The notes: generated from the sequence alone by a model not told the origin. A DNA stretch of 64,000 bases from Psychrobacter sp. M13 (GCF_030718935.1 NZ_CP132194.1:744001-808000), one strand, 5' to 3'; counted from the first letter of the stretch, positions 27,731-38,548 are shown. Numbers and translations: made by a program.

Positions 27731-28090
27731 ATGAAAAAAATACTGTTAATCGCAGCGTTAGCTACGGCACCTTTACTGACTATGACTGCCCAAGCAGCAG
27801 ACACCGCTACCAAAATTACCTTTGCTAAAGACAGCTATTGCGGTAGCTTTTCAGGCAATATCAAAAACGGTAAAGAGTTTCGCTTATGGCTAATGCCTGA
27901 GCAAAACTTAGTCATCCGTAACGTCGGTGATGATCAGATCAATGTCGCTTATGTGACAGGACCTAACGGTCGCTTGACAGGGGATCGCTACGACAATGAG
28001 ACCTCGTATTTTACTGAGCGCAAAGGTAACCATAAAATGAAAGTCTATGGCAACAGTAGTCATAGCTCCGTTGAGTTCTGTGCTTATTGA
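27731..28090 (+). CDS. Small exported protein of unknown function
   Basis: 119 residues with a textbook signal peptide (MKKILLIAALATAPLLTMTAQAAD, cleavage after AQA). The mature 95 residues have two cysteines, one near its start (SYCGSFSG) and one near the end (VEFCAY), probably joined in a disulphide. The alternating pattern (FRLWLMPEQNLVIRNV) suggests a small beta sandwich or barrel. I do not recognise the family. AAAGGA lies before the ATG. It lies about 60 nt before the left end of the IS110 element, and the hairpin that probably ended its transcript is split by that element. Confidence 0.75.
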   Translation: MKKILLIAALATAPLLTMTAQAADTATKITFAKDSYCGSFSGNIKNGKEFRLWLMPEQNLVIRNVGDDQINVAYVTGPNGRLTGDRYDNETSYFTERKGNHKMKVYGNSSHSSVEFCAY

Positions 28091-28128
28091 GCTCTTATAC
28101 TCTATTCTTAATTCATATCATTTTTAGT

Positions 28129-28153
28129 GTAGGCTAGGTTTTTAACCCAGCCT
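28129..28153. other. left part of a palindrome split by the IS110 element
   Basis: gtaggctaggtt (28129-28140), a 3-nt loop, and aacccagcct (28144-28153). In the present sequence 10 bp pair. When the element is removed and one CT is kept, the bases AC at 29350-29351 join the right arm and the stem becomes 12 bp with one mismatch. This was probably the terminator-like hairpin between the small exported protein gene and argB, which converge here. Confidence 0.65.
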
Positions 28154-28159
28154 TGTATG

Positions 28160-28336
28160 ATAAAAAGTGCCACTATTAGCGTACACTAATGGAGGCACTG
28201 TCGGCATAGAGTTGAACCCAGCCTTAGGTTTAAAACCTGTAACGTAGATAAAGCCTATGCCGACAATCCATAACACACATCTCGAATGGTATCCTAGGCA
28301 CACAGTCGTGTAGCCCGAATCTACAAGGTTTAAGAG
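28160..28336 (+). ncRNA. candidate IS110 bridge RNA
   Basis: Three structures in order. (1) A hairpin at 28167-28198: gtgcc/ggcac, a 3x3 internal loop, then attag/ctaat. (2) A target-loop-like structure: a perfect 11-bp stem tgtcggcatag (28199-28209) with ctatgccgaca (28255-28265), an internal loop and the apical stem aggttt/aaacct. (3) A donor-loop-like structure capped by ggcacac/gtgtagcc (28297-28315). In (2) the 5' strand holds aacccagcctt (28215-28225), identical to the left flank and core at 28144-28154. In (3) the 5' strand holds atggtatc (28286-28293), identical to the right end at 29341-29348, and the 3' strand tacaagg (28322-28328) is complementary to the left end 28151-28157. The right target guide fits only 4 bases including the core. 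The transcript ends are estimates. Confidence 0.65.
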
Positions 28337-28340
28337 TACT

Positions 28341-29318
28341 ATGGATCATACTTATTATATTGGCATTGACATCTCATGCAAGAGCTTTGATGCCGCTTTA
28401 TACATCGACAACACCCACTATCAACATTTAAGCTTTGATAACACTGCCCAAGGCTTTGATTCGCTACTATCGTGGCTCGACAAAGCGCCCTCAGATTTGC
28501 GCTTTCTGATGGAAGCGACTAACGTTTATTGGGAACCACTGGCATATTACCTAAACGCTAAAGGTATTACCGTTAGTGTGATCAACCCTAAATGCATTAA
28601 AGGCTATGCGAGCAGTCTTAACATTCGTAGCAAGAGTGACATCGTTGATGCTAAGCTTATTGCTCGCTATTGTGCCAAAGAGCAGCCACAAGCGTGGCTA
28701 CCCCCTAAAGAAGCAGAGCGAGGCTTGCTGCTAAAGCTACGTCAGCTTGAGCATTTAAAGTGCCAGCATCAATCTGAACAGGTGCGTAAAACTATGCTTA
28801 GAGACTGTGATGCTATAGCATCCTGTCAGCGAACACTTGACTTTCTAGCATCTGAAATCACTTTGATTCAAGCGACTATAGATGAGCTTATTGCCTCTGA
28901 TGAGACGCTCAAACGTAATGCCAAGCTTCTAGCCTCTATACCCGCTGTTGGCAGGCTCACTGTGCCTTGGCTACTTGCCTATCTAGGCGATGGGTCTAAG
29001 TTCAAAAAGGCAAAACAAGCGACAAGCTTTGCAGGTCTCACTCCTATGATTCATCAGTCAGGAACCTCTGTTGAAAAGAAGCCTCGTATCTCTAAGATTG
29101 GTCATTCCGAAATTAGAAAGGTGCTGTATATGCCTGCTATGGGGTTCGCATTTGGCAAGTATAAAAATGGTGCTTATCAAAGCTTTGTCACTCGCTTAAA
29201 CAGTCATGGCAAACCTAAGATGGTGGTGATCGTCGCTTTGATGCGAAAGATTCTATCCATCGCTCAAGCGGTTCTCAAAAACCAACAGCCTTTTAATGCT
29301 GCTTTACATAAAAATTGA
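28341..29318 (+). CDS. IS110-family DEDD transposase
   Basis: 325 residues. The N-terminal RuvC-like DEDD domain has YIGIDIS (Asp10), FLMEATN (Glu58) and KSDIVDAKLIARY (Asp100, Asp103). The C-terminal transposase_20 domain has LLASIPAVGRLTVPWLLAYLGD, then FAGLTPMIHQSGTS with the candidate catalytic serine near 240, and ISKIGHSEIRKVLYMPAM. In this family the DEDD and serine sites act together with a bridge RNA to recombine donor and target. The gene is intact. Its upstream 187 nt form the left end of the element. Confidence 0.93.
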   Translation: MDHTYYIGIDISCKSFDAALYIDNTHYQHLSFDNTAQGFDSLLSWLDKAPSDLRFLMEATNVYWEPLAYYLNAKGITVSVINPKCIKGYASSLNIRSKSDIVDAKLIARYCAKEQPQAWLPPKEAERGLLLKLRQLEHLKCQHQSEQVRKTMLRDCDAIASCQRTLDFLASEITLIQATIDELIASDETLKRNAKLLASIPAVGRLTVPWLLAYLGDGSKFKKAKQATSFAGLTPMIHQSGTSVEKKPRISKIGHSEIRKVLYMPAMGFAFGKYKNGAYQSFVTRLNSHGKPKMVVIVALMRKILSIAQAVLKNQQPFNAALHKN

Positions 29319-29379
29319 GCTTTTAAGCTTGCTTTTTCTCATGGTATCTACAAAAGCGAAGCTTGGGACTATTTATACA

Positions 29380-30294
<915 letters not shown>

Positions 30295-30409
30295 CTACTC
30301 CTAACATAGGGTTATCAGTTCAAAAGTTATTTTAAAAGGGTGAGGTTTAGCTATTTTGAAATAGTACAGAGATTTTAATAATATAAATTTTTTTATGGTA
30401 TAGGAGCTA

Positions 30410-32428
30410 TCAGCTAAATTGTTCGGGTTGAATATTCGCCATTTGCTCAGCCACATTCCTATCGAATAGTCGGCATATTGCGACAAAACGCGCTTGTATC
30501 GCTCGCATCTCGTTGAGATTATCTCCAGCAAAACGTACGGTAAGACAGTTACTGGTATTAGAGCGTCGTACTACTCCAAAACCATGGGCAAAGTCTAAAC
30601 GAACACCATCTATTGAAGACAAGTTTGTCTCTGGTAGAAATAATTGCTGTGCGACTTTTTTGGTCTTGAGCATAGGCGGCTTGGCGTCAAAACAACTACA
30701 GGATACTGACTCTATAAATACCGCCTTTTGTGTCGAGATATCATTGGCCGTACTATCGTTAACCAAGCGTTGTAAGTAGCGACAGTACTCAACCAAATGC
30801 TCAATAAAGGTACAGCTAGTGGCATCATTCTGAGCCAAAAAAGTTTCATTTAAAGGTAAGTAATAATCGGCACTGCTGACGGCGATAGGTAACTTTTGCG
30901 TAATATCAGTCAGCTGGTAGGGTGGTATAGCCTCTCTAGGTTCGCCCCATACATCTGTTTTGCGAGAACTTTTAAGAGTATTACTACTGGTGCTGTCGTC
31001 AATGCGTAATACAGATGCTTCAAGATTAGGGGCAGTATTAGCCAGCCAATATAATAGCCGCAATCCTGCATAGATCGCATCATCATAAGCTATAAAGTAA
31101 CCGTCATTAAATATAAAATGACCCGATAGCTCGCCTGCAAATATAGGTGGCTCAGAGGTGTGCAGCTGTTGGCGTAATAAACTACTACCTGTTCTGGTCA
31201 TGATAGGCGTAGCACCAAGGGTGCTCAAAAGCTTCGGTAGATGGTGTGAGCACTTTATATCGAATAGCACGGTAGGCGCTGACGCTAGTTCAGCTGTACT
31301 AGCAGATCGTTCAGTAATCGCAACTTGTGCTAATAAATAGAGTAGATGATCTGCGACAATCACTTTACCGCTATTGTCAACGACCATGAGCCTGTCACCA
31401 TCACCGTCAAAAGCCAGACCTACATCAGCGTTGCTAACGATGACCGCTTGTTGTAGTTCAGCTAAACGATTAGGCTCAGTAGGATCAGGGTTACCTGTAG
31501 GGAAGCTACCATCAGGGACACTATTGAGCATAATAACCCGCTGACAAAACTGCTCGAATAATGACTGAGCGATAATACTAGTCGCGCCATTCATACAGTC
31601 TATAACTACTGTAAAATCAAGCTTAGAGTCATGAGCATATCTATTTTTACTGGCAAAATTGATATCGATAAAGCTTTGCGCTATAGCATCGCTATAGCTG
31701 CTAGCAATAAGCTTGGCTGGCAAGTTAATAATGTCTGTTTGCTCAATGCTATGTTGCTCAATACTATTTTGTGTAGAACTGCTGTGTTTAGTACAGCTTT
31801 GCTTAGTGCCGTGCAGCTCAGTGCTGTGACATACTTTATTTGTTTTAAAATAGTCGTTTAGGTCAGAGTTATAATTAAAGTTTTGCAATTGGCGGTTTAA
31901 GTCGTTGCTTGGGCAAGTTTTATGCTTGGAGTTATAGTGACTTAGCTGATAATTATTTAGATGATAATGACTGAGCTGCTGATACAAGGTTTGAATCTCT
32001 AAACCACTCGGTGAGGTATTATTCAGTAGCCACTTAATGCCTAGGATATTTTTTTCTGAATGGCTGGCTGTGACCATGATGCCATGACCGTCGTACTGCT
32101 GCGCCCAAAATGCCATCATCGGCGTGGTCACCAATCCCAGACTGACAACAATAAGACCTCTTTTATGTAGAATATCGATCAGCGTTTTTGCAATAACATC
32201 GCTACCAAAGCGCACATCATAGCCAATGACGACGGTCTTAGCTGGTTGAATGATAGAGCGCTCTAATAGCTGGCGGCTTTGATTGTAATAGCTTTGAGAG
32301 TGATATAGATTTGCAAAGACCTCACCTAATACGGCTATAAAATCAATGGTAAAGTACTCGCGCGCGCCGCGAATGTCGTAAGCACGAAACAAGGACTGCT
32401 GTGCAATAAAAGCAGGGGTTATTATCAT
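30410..32428 (-). CDS. algC: Phosphomannomutase/phosphoglucomutase-like protein, enlarged
   Basis: 672 residues, about 200 more than Pseudomonas AlgC, which makes mannose-1-P or glucose-1-P for polysaccharide and LPS. The hexose-mutase folds are clear: FRAYDIRG, VIGYDVRFGS, GIMVTASHSEK (phospho-serine about 122), the metal loop AFDGDGDRLMVVD (341-346), GELSGHFIFND (sugar loop) and a C-terminal domain ending in VRFAGDNLNEMRAIQARF. Two oddities: the usual T-A-S-H-N-P reads T-A-S-H-S-E, and about 90 polar residues (150-240), with repeats such as QLSHY and SIEQ, sit between domain I segments. The start follows GGGAG. It lies between dut and argB. Confidence 0.88.
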   Translation of the reverse strand: MIITPAFIAQQSLFRAYDIRGAREYFTIDFIAVLGEVFANLYHSQSYYNQSRQLLERSIIQPAKTVVIGYDVRFGSDVIAKTLIDILHKRGLIVVSLGLVTTPMMAFWAQQYDGHGIMVTASHSEKNILGIKWLLNNTSPSGLEIQTLYQQLSHYHLNNYQLSHYNSKHKTCPSNDLNRQLQNFNYNSDLNDYFKTNKVCHSTELHGTKQSCTKHSSSTQNSIEQHSIEQTDIINLPAKLIASSYSDAIAQSFIDINFASKNRYAHDSKLDFTVVIDCMNGATSIIAQSLFEQFCQRVIMLNSVPDGSFPTGNPDPTEPNRLAELQQAVIVSNADVGLAFDGDGDRLMVVDNSGKVIVADHLLYLLAQVAITERSASTAELASAPTVLFDIKCSHHLPKLLSTLGATPIMTRTGSSLLRQQLHTSEPPIFAGELSGHFIFNDGYFIAYDDAIYAGLRLLYWLANTAPNLEASVLRIDDSTSSNTLKSSRKTDVWGEPREAIPPYQLTDITQKLPIAVSSADYYLPLNETFLAQNDATSCTFIEHLVEYCRYLQRLVNDSTANDISTQKAVFIESVSCSCFDAKPPMLKTKKVAQQLFLPETNLSSIDGVRLDFAHGFGVVRRSNTSNCLTVRFAGDNLNEMRAIQARFVAICRLFDRNVAEQMANIQPEQFS

Positions 32429-32502
32429 TTTCTTACTCCCATATTCTTATTGCAATCTATAACATTTTTAAGTGCTTAACCTTATATACCAGACAAAAGT
32501 GA

Positions 32503-32967
32503 TTATTGACGGCCTGAGTGACCAAAACCGCCAGCACCGCGCGCGCTGGTATCGCTAAACTCATCAACTACCTCAAAATCAGGACGGGCAACAGGTACGA
32601 CAATATATTGTGCCATGCGATCGGCAGGGTTTAGCACAAAATCATCTGGACTACGATTCCATATACTGACCATCAGCTCGCCTTGATAATCAGCGTCAAT
32701 CAGTCCAACGAGATTGCCTAATACGATACCATGTTTATGACCAAGTCCTGAGCGTGGCAAAATCATACCTGCATAATTAGGATCAGCAATATAAACCGCT
32801 AGGCCAGTACTGATGAGATGGGTCGTACCTGCTTTAATGGTCAAAGGCTCATCGATACAAGCCCGCAGATCAATACCCGCTGAGCCATCAGTAGCTCGAG
32901 TAGGCAAAGAGAACGCTGAATCTTTTAATAGTTTAGGATTTAATACTTTAACTTGTACTGCTTGCAT
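32503..32967 (-). CDS. dut: dUTP diphosphatase
   Basis: 154 residues, normal for trimeric dUTPase, which cuts dUTP to dUMP to keep uracil out of DNA and to feed thymidylate synthesis. All five motifs are visible: GSAGIDLRA (I), [11 protein letters not shown] (II), [10 protein letters not shown] (III, catalytic Asp), [11 protein letters not shown] (IV) and the C-terminal GGFGHSGRQ arm (V). It is located 74 nt upstream of the algC-like gene in the same direction. Confidence 0.96.
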   Translation of the reverse strand: MQAVQVKVLNPKLLKDSAFSLPTRATDGSAGIDLRACIDEPLTIKAGTTHLISTGLAVYIADPNYAGMILPRSGLGHKHGIVLGNLVGLIDADYQGELMVSIWNRSPDDFVLNPADRMAQYIVVPVARPDFEVVDEFSDTSARGAGGFGHSGRQ

Positions 32968-33076
32968 AACATACTCACTTTATTAATTTAATTATATATT
33001 CTTTTATATAAATATAGCATAGCGATGCTGTATTTAAGAACCTATTAGTTGAATAACTATCTCTATTTATTGATCA

Positions 33077-34480
33077 TCAAAGAATCAAAATACTGGCCAA
33101 GCCTAAGAACGACATAAAGCCGACGATATCCGTCACTGTGGTTAGAATAACCGAGGCCGATAGCGCAGGATCGATATTCATATTTTTGAGCATTAATGGA
33201 ATGGCAATACCGGAGGCATTAGCTGCCGTCATGTTAATAGCGATAGCGCAGCCAATCACCGCGCTAATCTTGATATCTTGAAACCAAAGCTGGGCAATAA
33301 CCGCCATAATAAATGCCCAAATGATACCGTTTATTGCGCCAACCCACAGCTCTTTATTGAATAGCCACCAGCGGTTGGAACCGCCAATCTGACCCATAGC
33401 CATACCTCGTATGACGATAGTTAAAGTCTGTGAGCCTGCGATACCACCCATACTGGCGACTACTGGCATCAATATTGCCAGTGCGACTACTTTAGCCAGT
33501 ACTTCCTCAAACTGTCCAATAACCGCAGCGGCTAATAGCGCAGTACCAAGATTGATGCCTAGCCAAATACTACGAGATTTGGCACTGGTCAAGATAGGTG
33601 CAAATAGCTCTTCATCTTGGCTAACACCAGCCAAGTTACGCATTGTACTATCGACATCATCTTGGATAATCTCCATGATGTCCTCGCCATTAAGCTGACC
33701 GACCAGCTCACCATGACTGTTAATCACAGGCGCAAAACGGATATCCTCTGAGCGAAAGATCGCAGCGGCATCAGTAATATCCAAACGATCATTGATAGTT
33801 ACTGCATTGTCGATAAGGCTGGATACCAGACTGCTCTGATCGTGTTTGATCAAATCTCCTAAGCTAAGTAGACCCAATAGTTGCTGACTTTTATCGACGA
33901 CCAGTAATTCTTGGCTTTGATCATCCAGTAAGCTGTCATCGCTACGCAACCACTCTTGTACTTGCGCAAGGCTAATATCATCATGTACCTGAACGATATC
34001 CGGATCCATATAGCTACCAACTTCCCAGTCTTCATAAGTATCCAGCTTATTGACCTGAATTCGAACGTCTTCATCTAAGGTTGCCATGACTGAGGTACGA
34101 ACGGTTTCCGTCACCGTCTCTAGAATCTCGGAGATATCTTGAGCATCTAAGTCTTGAGTAAAGACCGATATCTCTTGCGAGGAGACGTTCTCTAACAAGG
34201 GCTGGCGAGTATCGAGCTCTAATTCCGCTAGGACCTCACCCTTAATTTCCTCCGGAACTTGTGCCCAAATCTTTAGTCGAGCTTGGGCTGGAAACGATTC
34301 TAACAGGTTGGCAATTTCATACTCAGACTGCTTGGCCAAAAACTCTGTAATGGCTGTATAGGCGTCATTCGCTACTAAGTCTTGCAAATATAATAGCTTA
34401 TATTCAGCACTATATTCTAATGGATTATAGTCTGCCGGTAGTGTGGAGGGACGATCAGGACTAGGCGTAGGGGCAGACAT
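33077..34480 (-). CDS. mgtE: Magnesium transporter MgtE
   Basis: 467 residues with the MgtE order: an N-terminal helical superdomain (about 20-150, repeats such as LLESFPAQARLKIWAQVPEEI), a CBS pair (about 155-280; MDPDIVQVHDDISLAQVQEWL and ITDAAAIFRSEDIRFAPVINSHGELVGQLNGEDIMEII), and a C-terminal membrane domain with five helices (SIWLGINLGTALLAAAVIG, LAILMPVVASMGGIAGSQTLTIVIRGMAMGQI and others). The GGIAGSQ segment lies in the Mg-binding pore region. The cytosolic domains close the channel when Mg is high. Confidence 0.94.
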   Translation of the reverse strand: MSAPTPSPDRPSTLPADYNPLEYSAEYKLLYLQDLVANDAYTAITEFLAKQSEYEIANLLESFPAQARLKIWAQVPEEIKGEVLAELELDTRQPLLENVSSQEISVFTQDLDAQDISEILETVTETVRTSVMATLDEDVRIQVNKLDTYEDWEVGSYMDPDIVQVHDDISLAQVQEWLRSDDSLLDDQSQELLVVDKSQQLLGLLSLGDLIKHDQSSLVSSLIDNAVTINDRLDITDAAAIFRSEDIRFAPVINSHGELVGQLNGEDIMEIIQDDVDSTMRNLAGVSQDEELFAPILTSAKSRSIWLGINLGTALLAAAVIGQFEEVLAKVVALAILMPVVASMGGIAGSQTLTIVIRGMAMGQIGGSNRWWLFNKELWVGAINGIIWAFIMAVIAQLWFQDIKISAVIGCAIAINMTAANASGIAIPLMLKNMNIDPALSASVILTTVTDIVGFMSFLGLASILIL

Positions 34481-34643
34481 AAAATTTCCAAAATAGTAAA
34501 GATAAAAGGAGTATAAAACTATAGCTAAGAGTATTCATGGCTAAAAATACAAATGCTAAAACTACTAACAACTAAGGTAATAGCAAAGCAAAAACTAAGG
34601 TCAAATTACTAATCAAACTCTAAGTTATTCAAAGAGTCAAAAC

Positions 34644-36677
34644 TTAACGATTACCTAATAACGCGCGTATATTGGCTAAGTATTCATCAGCGACTTTTTC
34701 AGGATCTTTAGTCGCTTTTTTCTTTTTAGCTTTGGCAGGCCAATCGATATGATCTTCTGGTAATTCATCCAAAAATCGCGATTCAGAAGTCACGCGCATT
34801 TGACCACCAGCACGGCGCTGAGCGGCAAGGGTCAAGGTCAGCTCACGCCGTGCGCGAGTGATGCCCACATACATCAGGCGGCGCTCTTCTTCTACCGTCT
34901 CACTCATAATAGAGTTACGGTGAGGTAGCATTTCCTCTTCTAATCCCATGATATAGACGTAGTTAAACTCAAGTCCTTTTGCCGCATGCAAAGTCATAAG
35001 GTTAACTTTATTGGTGTTTTCTTCTTCTTGCTGCTGCTCAAGCATATCGAGTAGCACTAATTTACGAATAATCGTATCAATAGTGCGCTCATCATCACTC
35101 TCAGCGCGATTGATCAAGGATTGAATACTGGTATAGAGAATGTCGATATTATCAATACGGTTTTTTTCTTGTTGCGGGGTTTTTGAGTCGCTACGGACAA
35201 AATCAATATAGCCGGTCTCATCGATCATTTGACGGACAATAGGCACAGGATCAGGATGCTGATCTAACTCACGCGTATAGTGCTCAATAAAGTCGCCAAA
35301 CTCTTTAAGCGTGCTATAAGCCTTGCTTGGCAATACATGGCTCAGACCAGAGTGAGTACAAGAAGCGAGTAGGGAAATGCTATGCTCTTGCGCAAATAGG
35401 CCAAGCTTTTCTAAAGTCGCTGGCCCCATACCGCGTTTTGGGGTATTAATAATACGCAAAAATGCACTATCATCTTCAGGGTTCAAGATCATACGCAGAT
35501 AGCCCATGACGTCTTTAATCTCGCTACGCGCAAAGAACGACTGACCACCAGATAACTTATAAGGAATTTGCAGCTGACGTAGATTCGCCTCTAGCATGCG
35601 TGCCTGAAAGTTACTGCGATAGAGCACTGCATAATCTTCCCACTCATTGCCATAGCGCAATTTATGAGTAGCGATTTCTTTGGCAACGCGTTCCGCTTCA
35701 TCATCGTCATTACGACAGTTAATGATACGGATTTTCTCGCCTTGACCTTTATCAGACCAGAGCTTTTTTTCAAATAAATGCTCGTTGTTGGTAATGACCG
35801 CATTAGCCGAGGTCAAGATACGACTGGTTGAGCGATAGTTTTGCTCTAGCATGACAATCTTGAGTTTAGGGAAATCTTCTTTTAGCAGCGCCATATTTTC
35901 AGGTTTTGCTCCGCGCCATGCATAAATAGATTGGTCATCATCACCAACCACGGTAAATCGCCCTTGTGGTCCGACGAGATATTTAATCATTTCATACTGG
36001 GCGGTATTGGTATCTTGGTACTCATCGACTAATAAATAACGAATACGGTTTTGCCATTTGTCACGCAGCTCGCGGTTTTCACGTAGTATCTTGGTTGGCA
36101 ATACGATTAAATCATCAAAATCAACCGCGTTATAAGCACGTAAGTTACGCTCATAAAGGGCATATAAAGTCGCAAAGATCATATCTTCTGGATCATCAAG
36201 CGTTTCCATTGCTTGGTCAGGCTCAACCAGATCATTCTTCCAATCTGATATCATCTTGATGGCTTTGCCGACCAGCTCTCGACTCTCAGCGCCTGATAAA
36301 TTATCACGCATCATCAGCTCCATCAACAGACGCTTACTATCATCGCTATCCATGATCGAGAAGTTGCCTTTGAGCGGCGTATGAATCAACTCGTAACGCA
36401 AAAACTGTAAGCCAAACTGGTGAAAGGTCGAGACAGTAAGCCCGCGAGTCTTTTCGCTTGGTAGCAATTTGCTTACTCGCGCTTTCATTTCACGCGCGGC
36501 TTTATTGGTAAAAGTCACCGCTGTGATACGCTCAGCTGGCATGTTGCATTCTTCGATAAGATAAGCAATCTTACGAGTGATCACTGACGTTTTGCCTGAG
36601 CCTGCGCCTGCTAATACTAGCAAAGGCCCAGATACGTAGAGCATAGCTTCTTGTTGTCTGGGATTGAGTTGACTCAT
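34644..36677 (-). CDS. rep: ATP-dependent DNA helicase Rep
   Basis: 677 residues, close to E. coli Rep (673), a superfamily 1A 3'-5' helicase that clears proteins from DNA ahead of the replication fork. Motifs: Q-motif LNPRQQEAM, Walker A LAGAGSGKTSV (24-30), Ia TFTNKAAREMKARV, II LLVDEYQDTN, III VVGDDDQSIYAWRGA, IV EQNYRST, V VNLMTLHAAKGLEF, VI LMYVGITRARRELTL. Rep rather than UvrD is chosen because of the length and the segment LTVSTFHQFGLQFLRYE. The lysine-rich C-terminus is as in Rep. Confidence 0.93.
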   Translation of the reverse strand: MSQLNPRQQEAMLYVSGPLLVLAGAGSGKTSVITRKIAYLIEECNMPAERITAVTFTNKAAREMKARVSKLLPSEKTRGLTVSTFHQFGLQFLRYELIHTPLKGNFSIMDSDDSKRLLMELMMRDNLSGAESRELVGKAIKMISDWKNDLVEPDQAMETLDDPEDMIFATLYALYERNLRAYNAVDFDDLIVLPTKILRENRELRDKWQNRIRYLLVDEYQDTNTAQYEMIKYLVGPQGRFTVVGDDDQSIYAWRGAKPENMALLKEDFPKLKIVMLEQNYRSTSRILTSANAVITNNEHLFEKKLWSDKGQGEKIRIINCRNDDDEAERVAKEIATHKLRYGNEWEDYAVLYRSNFQARMLEANLRQLQIPYKLSGGQSFFARSEIKDVMGYLRMILNPEDDSAFLRIINTPKRGMGPATLEKLGLFAQEHSISLLASCTHSGLSHVLPSKAYSTLKEFGDFIEHYTRELDQHPDPVPIVRQMIDETGYIDFVRSDSKTPQQEKNRIDNIDILYTSIQSLINRAESDDERTIDTIIRKLVLLDMLEQQQEEENTNKVNLMTLHAAKGLEFNYVYIMGLEEEMLPHRNSIMSETVEEERRLMYVGITRARRELTLTLAAQRRAGGQMRVTSESRFLDELPEDHIDWPAKAKKKKATKDPEKVADEYLANIRALLGNR

Positions 36678-36868
36678 AGCATGACCTTTGAAATTTGGGG
36701 CAAATAGTGCGAATATGAAAAGAGCTCATTCAGGCTATGCTAAGATAAAATTGATCTAGCATATAGCAAAATAGATGCAGCAAAACTGAACGGATAGCGT
36801 AAATATAGGTTTGAAATTAGGTGGGTTATTATAAAGCAAAATCGTTACTTTTTGGGAGGAGATGGATA

Positions 36869-37285
36869 ATGATGCGTTTATATCGTAGTAGCATGCCATT
36901 ACTATTATTATCAATGATAGCGTGTACTAGCTTGCCAGAGCATACCATTCTGCAAACCGTTGAGTTAATGCAAGCCGAGCATTTTATAGAAGGGGCGAGT
37001 TTTGATTTAATCAAACAACGAGAGGGTTGTTTATTGCAGGGCACAGGTTATGGCGAATCTGGCAAACGCGATTATACTTTTTATTTTGATGATAAGGGGA
37101 TTACGGCTGCTCATTATGAGGAGTCCCGCTATGCACAACCTATTTATGTCGATAGCAATGTCAAAATAGTCAAAACTACTAAGAGCGTATATAAAGAGAA
37201 TTCAGAGGAAAACGAGGCTTTCGAAGCACTGTTTAATGATTTACAGGCACTAATTACGCAGAGCAATTTGGCACATTGTTTTTAG
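36869..37285 (+). CDS. Small predicted lipoprotein of unknown function
   Basis: About 138 residues. MMRLYRSSMPLLLLSMIAC gives a signal peptide with a likely lipobox (S-M-I-A-C). The mature part has two more cysteines (REGCLLQGTGYGESGK and the final LAHCF), which could form a disulphide. The family is not recognised. The start ATG at 36869 is chosen because GGGAGG lies about 9 nt upstream; a longer frame to 36821 has no ribosome site and would hide the signal peptide. It stands alone between rep and hemB. Confidence 0.65.
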   Translation: MMRLYRSSMPLLLLSMIACTSLPEHTILQTVELMQAEHFIEGASFDLIKQREGCLLQGTGYGESGKRDYTFYFDDKGITAAHYEESRYAQPIYVDSNVKIVKTTKSVYKENSEENEAFEALFNDLQALITQSNLAHCF

Positions 37286-37343
37286 TAGAGCGCTCAAAGA
37301 TATAGGTTATGCTGAGGGTAAAAAAACAGTATTCCTAATAAAG

Positions 37344-37375
37344 ACGCACCAACTAAGATAGATTAGCTAGTGCGT
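37344..37375. terminator. possible hairpin terminator between convergent genes
   Basis: acgcac (37344-37349) pairs with gtgcgt (37370-37375), with a weak inner ctaa/ttag stem. It lies between the lipoprotein stop and the hemB stop. No T-tract follows directly, so this is a weak call. Confidence 0.3.
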
Positions 37376-37418
37376 ATATCAAACTTTTAAAACTAGTTTT
37401 TAATGAACTATTTCAGTC

Positions 37419-38435
<1,017 letters not shown>

Positions 38436-38502
38436 TTATTATATTTTTAATTCAAAGCAGTTTATAAAACCACTACTATAACCAAAAGCTAACTGTAAAA
38501 GC

Positions 38503-38526
38503 AAAAACCCCGCCAAAGTGGCAGGG
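38503..38526 (-). terminator. terminator of the RND efflux operon
   Basis: On the minus strand ccctgcca and tggcgggg form an 8-bp stem with one mismatch and a 3-nt loop, followed by TTTTT. It lies 22 nt after the stop of the outer-membrane factor gene. Confidence 0.85.
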
Positions 38527-38548
38527 CTGTTTGGACAGTAATAAAAAT

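Larger units (their letters stand above)
28154..29349 (+). mobile_element. IS110-family insertion sequence, about 1.2 kb
   Basis: The element consists of a 187-nt non-coding left end, a DEDD transposase gene and a 31-nt right end. A CT dinucleotide borders it on both sides (28152-28153 and 29348-29349), as expected for the core dinucleotide of an IS110-type recombination. There are no terminal inverted repeats, as is normal for the family. The borders are supported by two independent points: rebuilding a hairpin on excision, and matches between the left-end RNA loops and both ends. The long left end places it in the IS110 rather than the IS1111 group. It appears intact and so may still be active. 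Confidence 0.75.

Noticed and set aside
27257..28090. YffB and the small exported protein considered as parts of a multi-gene NACHT defence system
   Set aside because: YffB is a common core gene in proteobacteria and the exported protein has its own spacing and signal peptide; only the ATGA overlap links them, so the NACHT gene is treated as acting alone.
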